Positions 59,890-64,000 of a stretch of 64,000 nucleotides of DNA are shown piece by piece (the stretch's first letter is position 1; each line of letters begins with the position of its first letter). The notes beneath the pieces are model-generated. The model did no database searches. It was not told the origin of the DNA and was given only the letters and a program-made list of their open reading frames with translations. Origin of the DNA: Cyclobacteriaceae bacterium (GTDB taxonomy: Bacteria; Bacteroidota; Bacteroidia; Cytophagales; Cyclobacteriaceae); assembly GCA_019694875.1 (NCBI GenBank), contig JAIBBC010000002.1, positions 1,116,001 through 1,180,000 of the forward strand, in the 5' to 3' direction. Position numbers and translations under genes: made by a program.

Positions 59890-60687
59890 TTAAAAGACTT
59901 CAATTACAAAACTAAAGCTGTCGTTGCCGCGGTTTCGCATCATGGGCATCGGCCGATCGAACTTAACCTCGGGCGTTACTTCAATCACCGTAAAGGTTTG
60001 TCCACCGATGGGTGGATTCTTTGGATCGAATGAGAGCCCATCGGTATTGGCGATTACCTCTTGTGGGAAAAAATAGATTTTGCTTCCAACGGAAATTTTC
60101 CCGGATAACGATATCTGATCGGTGTAGCGTACAGATGCCTGCTCAATCTTGCCATTATGCTCGGGCGTGAACGCACTTGGGTTGTCGCCATTCCTGGCGG
60201 ATACAGTTGTCGTTGCCGGAGCTTGCTGCACGACTCCGTCACGCGTCACACTCAGCGTAGCCCAGTGCGCGCTCCACCAACCCAGTTCAATGGCACTTGC
60301 CTCTAAACTTCCGTTCTGATTATGAAGTGCAACTTCAGGTTTCCACCGGTTACGAATGCGGTAGAAGGATGTTCCTGCCACGGGCTCAAGCGCCCATTGT
60401 GCGCTCCACCATCCGGATTCAACATTGCCACTTTCGATCGAACCATTCTGAATGTGAAGAAACTCATTTCTCCACCGGTTCTTAATCCGGTAGTAGCCTT
60501 CAACTGGTTCCAGAATCCACTGTGCACTCCACCATCCGGGTTGAATGGTACCCACAGCCGGGCTTGGTTCTTGTACGTGGATAAATTCACTCGGTTTCCA
60601 GCGGCTTTGCAATTGGTAGAATTCCTGCGCATCCGCGGAAATGATCCCCAGGATCAGCATAAAAATGATTGGAAATATGATTCGCAT
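59890..60687 (-). CDS. Secreted protein with three RICIN-like WWSAQW repeats
   Basis: About 265 residues from ATG at 60687, which starts a signal peptide (ending SADAQ). Three units of about 44 residues follow, each with a YR.RNRW or YQLQSRW opening, an HVQE/HIQN/HNQN motif and a closing GWWSAQW or GWWSAHW. This pattern is that of a ricin-type beta-trefoil, suggesting carbohydrate binding. The C-terminal 120 residues form a separate beta domain (TDQISLSGKISVGSKIYFF...GGQTFTVIEVTPEVKF). No enzymatic domain. Confidence 0.75.
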   Translation of the reverse strand: MRIIFPIIFMLILGIISADAQEFYQLQSRWKPSEFIHVQEPSPAVGTIQPGWWSAQWILEPVEGYYRIKNRWRNEFLHIQNGSIESGNVESGWWSAQWALEPVAGTSFYRIRNRWKPEVALHNQNGSLEASAIELGWWSAHWATLSVTRDGVVQQAPATTTVSARNGDNPSAFTPEHNGKIEQASVRYTDQISLSGKISVGSKIYFFPQEVIANTDGLSFDPKNPPIGGQTFTVIEVTPEVKFDRPMPMMRNRGNDSFSFVIEVF

Positions 60688-60767
60688 GGAACTGAGTGGT
60701 TTAGAGGACGGGACTAATGGTTTACGAAGGTATAGCTTTTCAGACAACTCTCACGCACGGGGTGTTG

Positions 60768-62768
60768 CTAAGCAACCGGTAGCGTAAAATAGAAGGTCGA
60801 GCCTTTTCCTTCTTCGCTGTGAACTCCGATGTTGCCACGGTTTTTTTCAACAAAATCTTTACAGAGCACCAGTCCTAAACCAGTACCTTTTTCATCGGCT
60901 GTGCCTTTTGTAGAATGCTTGGCATCAATGCGGAAAATCTTGTCGATTACTTCTTTGCTCATTCCAACGCCAGTGTCGGCAATGGAAACCAGTGCTTCAT
61001 CAGCACTTGATTTCACAGAAAGCGTTATCGTACCTCCGGCCGGTGTAAACTTGATCGCATTGCTGATCAGGTTGCGGATAACTGTTGTAACGGAATTCTT
61101 GTGAGCCATCACGTTAGCGGGCTGTGGATCTTCGTAGTGTAACGTAATGCTTTTTGCTGCTGCCTGTGCCGTGAGAAGATCAATGTTTTCCTGCACGAGT
61201 TCAGAAAGATCGAACGCTGCCGGCTTAAATTCAATCGCTCCGGTTTGTGAGCGCGACCATTCGAGTAAGTTTTCCAACAAGGCAAAGAGATTCTTCAGCG
61301 ATTTGTCGAGGTCTTTGGCCAGCGTTTGGATTTCCTCTTTACTCAAACTGTCGAAGTAGTTAATCAGCAATCCCGAAAAGGAAGTTAGCGAGTTTAATGG
61401 CCCTTTTAAATCATGGCTGATGATCGAGAAAAACTTGTCTTTCGTTGCATTCAATTGCTGCAACTGCACGTTCTGCTGCATGATTTTCTCATTTGCCGCT
61501 TGCAACACCAGGTTCGATTTCTGTTTGCTTCGATAGAGTGAAAATACCAAGGCAGCTACAATCAGTGTTAAACCGACAAGCGCAAAAAGCAAATACCGGG
61601 TTTGCCTTTCTTCCTGCAGTTGTTTTTCGTGTGCCAGCCGTTTTGCTTCCAGCTTGTCAATCGCCTGCTCTTTGGCTTCCAGCACCGAACTGTTTTCCAT
61701 ATCTAAAAGCTTGCGTTCATCCTTTTCGCGTTGGATCATAGACTCTATCCCAAAACTTTGTTCGCGGTATTGCAGCGCACGCTGAAACTCTCCAAGCTCT
61801 TTGTAGCACTGGCTCAGGAAGTCGGCACTGATTTTCATCTGCTCCGGATTCTTTGCCTGCTGGGCTTTTTGAAGGCCGAGATCAAAATTGGAAATAGCAC
61901 GCTGATAGTTTTTTTGATGAAAGTAAAGCTTGCCTGCATTGTTGTACGAAATGGCAATGGCATGGTCGTCTTTTAATGCCTGACTGATCTCCAGTGCAGC
62001 TACGTAATTCGCAAGCGCCCGGTCATCGTTCTTCATGTCGAGATACAAATCACCGATGGTATTCAGCGAAACAACTTCACCCGCTTTATCCTGCAACTTC
62101 CGTTTGAGCCTGAGTGCATCTTTGTGCCGCATCAGTGCTGAATCATAAGAGTTTCTTCGTGTATTCAGCACACCCAGGTAAAACAAGGCATCCGCTTCAC
62201 GTTTTTCCTGTTTCGAGTCGCGCGCCAGTTGCAGTAATCTGCCATAGATATTCTGGGCTTCATCGGTACTGTCGGCATCGGTATAGACACGACCGAGTTC
62301 ATTTAACACCAACAGGCTTAGCGGATCATCTGCTTTTCGATCAACGGTTTGCGCTTTTGTAAGCAGGTCGATGGCTTTCGCATGATTGCCGGCTTCCTCA
62401 AACACCCGTGCCATCGAAAGATAAATGAGTACTTGTTCTGCCTTCAGGTTGAGGGTATCGGCTTGCGCTTTCGCGGAGATGAAATATTCGAGCGCTAGTT
62501 CATACTTGGATTCTTCTTGTTCTTTGGGATGGGTGAGGGTTATTAAACCCATCTTGATTTTACTGCGAACCTGCGCGGCACGGTCTTCCTGTTCCTGTGC
62601 ATCCTGCGTTTCATCGTTGAATTTTTCTTTCCATTCGCTGAGCGAACCAGACGGCTTGCGGGAGAAGAATCCTTCAAACCACTCAACATCTTTCTGACTG
62701 GCATTGTCCTGTGCGATGAGAGGCTGCAACAGGCAAACGCAAACCATGCATGCAAAAAATACCTTCAA
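60768..62768 (-). CDS. TPR-containing sensor histidine kinase
   Basis: The 666-residue kinase: signal peptide (ending LIAQ), TPR repeats (about residues 60-360; DALFYLGVLNTRRNSYDSALMRHKDALRL and similar), one membrane helix (YLLFALVGLTLIVAALVFSLY), HisKA with FFSIISHDLKGPLNSLTSFSGLL, and HATPase motifs IRNLISNAIKF, SIADTGVGMS and GTGLGLVLCKDF. No response regulator adjoins it, so it is an orphan kinase. Its 3' end was copied to the relic at 58957. Confidence 0.92.
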   Translation of the reverse strand: MKVFFACMVCVCLLQPLIAQDNASQKDVEWFEGFFSRKPSGSLSEWKEKFNDETQDAQEQEDRAAQVRSKIKMGLITLTHPKEQEESKYELALEYFISAKAQADTLNLKAEQVLIYLSMARVFEEAGNHAKAIDLLTKAQTVDRKADDPLSLLVLNELGRVYTDADSTDEAQNIYGRLLQLARDSKQEKREADALFYLGVLNTRRNSYDSALMRHKDALRLKRKLQDKAGEVVSLNTIGDLYLDMKNDDRALANYVAALEISQALKDDHAIAISYNNAGKLYFHQKNYQRAISNFDLGLQKAQQAKNPEQMKISADFLSQCYKELGEFQRALQYREQSFGIESMIQREKDERKLLDMENSSVLEAKEQAIDKLEAKRLAHEKQLQEERQTRYLLFALVGLTLIVAALVFSLYRSKQKSNLVLQAANEKIMQQNVQLQQLNATKDKFFSIISHDLKGPLNSLTSFSGLLINYFDSLSKEEIQTLAKDLDKSLKNLFALLENLLEWSRSQTGAIEFKPAAFDLSELVQENIDLLTAQAAAKSITLHYEDPQPANVMAHKNSVTTVIRNLISNAIKFTPAGGTITLSVKSSADEALVSIADTGVGMSKEVIDKIFRIDAKHSTKGTADEKGTGLGLVLCKDFVEKNRGNIGVHSEEGKGSTFYFTLPVA

Positions 62769-62861
62769 ATGAGTACAGTTATGGTTATTGTTTCAAAAGT
62801 CCTGAAAAGAATCAGTACCTGAAAACGAATGTGATGAAAAATATTACCTCATCCAAAGAGT

Positions 62862-63734
62862 TTAATGGGCAACCTGCCGGAGTTTTTTGAAGAATAGTCC
62901 GTGGGTAGGAGAGAAGACCATCGCAAGTCCGAAAATTATCCCGCTCATTGCAGCGATGGCACCGGCAATCGAACCATCAAGCCAAACCGCGAAATAGTAA
63001 CCCGTGAGCGAAGCAAGAACACCGGCAGTGCAAGCCAATGCGAGCATCCATTTGAAATTATCGGTAAGCAAATACGCAGTCGCGGCAGGGGCGATGAGCA
63101 ACGCCACCACTAAAATAGCCCCGACCGATTCAAACGAAGAAACAGTTGTTACCGACACCGCGCTCATCAGCAGGTAATGCCAAAGTGATGTAGAGATTCC
63201 GATGGCACTCGCATAAGCCGGATCGAACGTAGTAAGGAAGAGTTCTTTATATCCGGTTACGATAAAAATGATGATTACTGTAAGCACAAAACCCATTACA
63301 TAAATTGCCTTCGGGCCAAGATTCGCTCCCGCAGGGGAAATGATTACATCAAGCGGAACATACGCGATCTCACCATACAATACGCAGTCCTGATCGAGAT
63401 CAACCTTGCCGGCAAAAATCGAGATCAGCACAACTCCTACCGCAAACAACCAGGTAAACGTAACTCCGATGGCGGCATCGGTTTGAAGCCTTGCTTTTTT
63501 GTGAAAGAACTCAATCAGAAACGTAGTAAACACGCCAATCAATCCGGCCCCGATCAGCATCGTGACGGAGTCGCGGGAGCCTGAGAATAAAAACGCCAGA
63601 ACAATTCCGGGCAGCACGGCATGAGAGATAGCATCGCCAACCATCGCCATCCTCCGCAGAATAAGGAAACAACCGAGCAATGCGCAACTCGATGCCACTA
63701 AGGAAGCCGTCAGGATGATGTAAAAATCATTCAT
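62862..63734 (-). CDS. Metal ABC transporter permease (MntB/ZnuB type)
   Basis: About 290 residues from ATG at 63734. Eight or nine membrane helices with the ABC-3 family motifs: CALLGCFLILRRMAMVGDAISHAVLPGIVLAFL, TDAAIGVTFTWLFAVGVVLIS and SFESVGAILVVALLIAPAATAYLLTDNFKWML. It forms the channel of a manganese, zinc or iron importer. The start overlaps the end of the upstream gene (ATGAATGA), so the two are translationally coupled. The ATPase and binding protein would lie outside the window. Confidence 0.92.
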   Translation of the reverse strand: MNDFYIILTASLVASSCALLGCFLILRRMAMVGDAISHAVLPGIVLAFLFSGSRDSVTMLIGAGLIGVFTTFLIEFFHKKARLQTDAAIGVTFTWLFAVGVVLISIFAGKVDLDQDCVLYGEIAYVPLDVIISPAGANLGPKAIYVMGFVLTVIIIFIVTGYKELFLTTFDPAYASAIGISTSLWHYLLMSAVSVTTVSSFESVGAILVVALLIAPAATAYLLTDNFKWMLALACTAGVLASLTGYYFAVWLDGSIAGAIAAMSGIIFGLAMVFSPTHGLFFKKLRQVAH

Positions 63735-64000
63735 GTTGATACGGGATTTTAGTCTGGTGTGGATCAAGCTTGGCGTATCCAAGTTGTTTTTCGAGTTCTG
63801 CCTCAAGTTCAGGCGTTAGCAGGTGTTCGATAGTCTCTGCATCTTCGTGAACATGATCGGGTGCGATCTTCATGTATGTGGTCAGATACAACTCCCACAA
63901 GCGGTGGATTTTTACTACGCGCTGAGCTTTATTTTTTCCTTCTTCGGTAAGACTCCAGAGATTGCCCGTTTGCTCTACGTATCCCTGGTTCAGCAATCTC
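63727..64000 (-). CDS. DtxR/MntR-type regulator domain, C-terminal part
   Basis: The frame is open to the right window edge; about 90 codons are visible, without a true start. They match the metal-binding half of DtxR-family regulators: LLNQGYVEQTGNLWSLTEEGKNKAQRVVKIHRLWELYL, then HVHEDAETIEHLLTPELEAELEKQLG and DPHQTKIP. In Bacteroidetes this domain is often fused to the C-terminus of a metal ABC permease, so the full gene may be such a fusion rather than a free repressor. It is coupled to the permease gene by an 8-bp overlap. Confidence 0.85.
   Translation of the reverse strand, partial: RLLNQGYVEQTGNLWSLTEEGKNKAQRVVKIHRLWELYLTTYMKIAPDHVHEDAETIEHLLTPELEAELEKQLGYAKLDPHQTKIPYQHE

Overview
The window comes from a Bacteroidetes bacterium, most likely a Cytophagales relative. 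The signs are a SusC/SusD pair, a type IX secretion (T9SS) C-terminal domain, a Y_Y_Y/LuxR hybrid regulator, small DUF2892, DUF6132 and DUF983 membrane proteins, few Shine-Dalgarno sequences, and promoter-like boxes close to TTTG/TAnnTTTG. No rRNA, tRNA, CRISPR array, complete insertion sequence or phage was seen.

Layout. 1-3.8 kb: the 3' end of an aldose epimerase, three small genes and a TonB-dependent receptor. 3.9-7.3 kb: accessory stretch of an RDD membrane protein and orphan secreted or hypothetical proteins, ending in a heptamer tandem repeat. 7.4-14.5 kb: a planctomycete-style module of a Tat-signal NHL protein divergent from a tight three-gene operon (PSCyt1/DUF1549/DUF1553, DUF1501, and a membrane protein with haem-binding, LRR-like and sugar-binding-like parts). 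14.6-16.5 kb: accessory genes (SnoaL-like, Tdi1/DUF1851-like, RDD with zinc ribbon) closed by a terminator. 16.5-20.2 kb: a small probable defence island of two RX4H HEPN proteins on either side of a single-chain ATPase-DUF4435 protein, the architecture of a merged PARIS system, with an attC-like inverted repeat after it. 20.2-21.7 kb: an Ala/Lys-rich protein flanked by repeats of about 21 bp.

21.7-26.4 kb: a GT90-like glycosyltransferase, a phosphodiesterase-like phosphatase and a TPR-GAF signalling protein split by one in-frame TGA. 26.6-35.6 kb: a coherent stress and efflux cluster (OsmC, two rhodaneses, DUF2892 and DUF6132 proteins, a TolC/MFP/RND tripartite pump, a Crp/Fnr regulator). 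Three GTGAC-N4-GTCAC palindromes, each 48-53 bp upstream of a start codon, suggest one regulon under the Crp/Fnr protein. 35.8-41.7 kb: a small hypothetical protein, an AraC regulator, a thioredoxin-reductase-like oxidoreductase, an outer-membrane barrel with a probable frame problem at its start, DUF4386, a CPBP protease and a WG-repeat protein.

41.8-53.9 kb: mnmE, then a compact beta-glucan (laminarin-type) utilisation locus of SusC, SusD, a T9SS-exported GH16, a lipoprotein GH16 and a divergent Y_Y_Y/LuxR regulator. 53.9-55.6 kb: an AT-rich patch of gene remnants and small membrane proteins. 55.6-62.8 kb: two-component genes (NarL-type regulator plus TPR kinase, a second TPR kinase), a protein with WWSAQW repeats, and two copies of a dispersed element built of a conserved head plus 21-bp units. 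62.9-64 kb: a Mn/Zn-type ABC permease and the C-terminus of a DtxR-domain protein running off the window.
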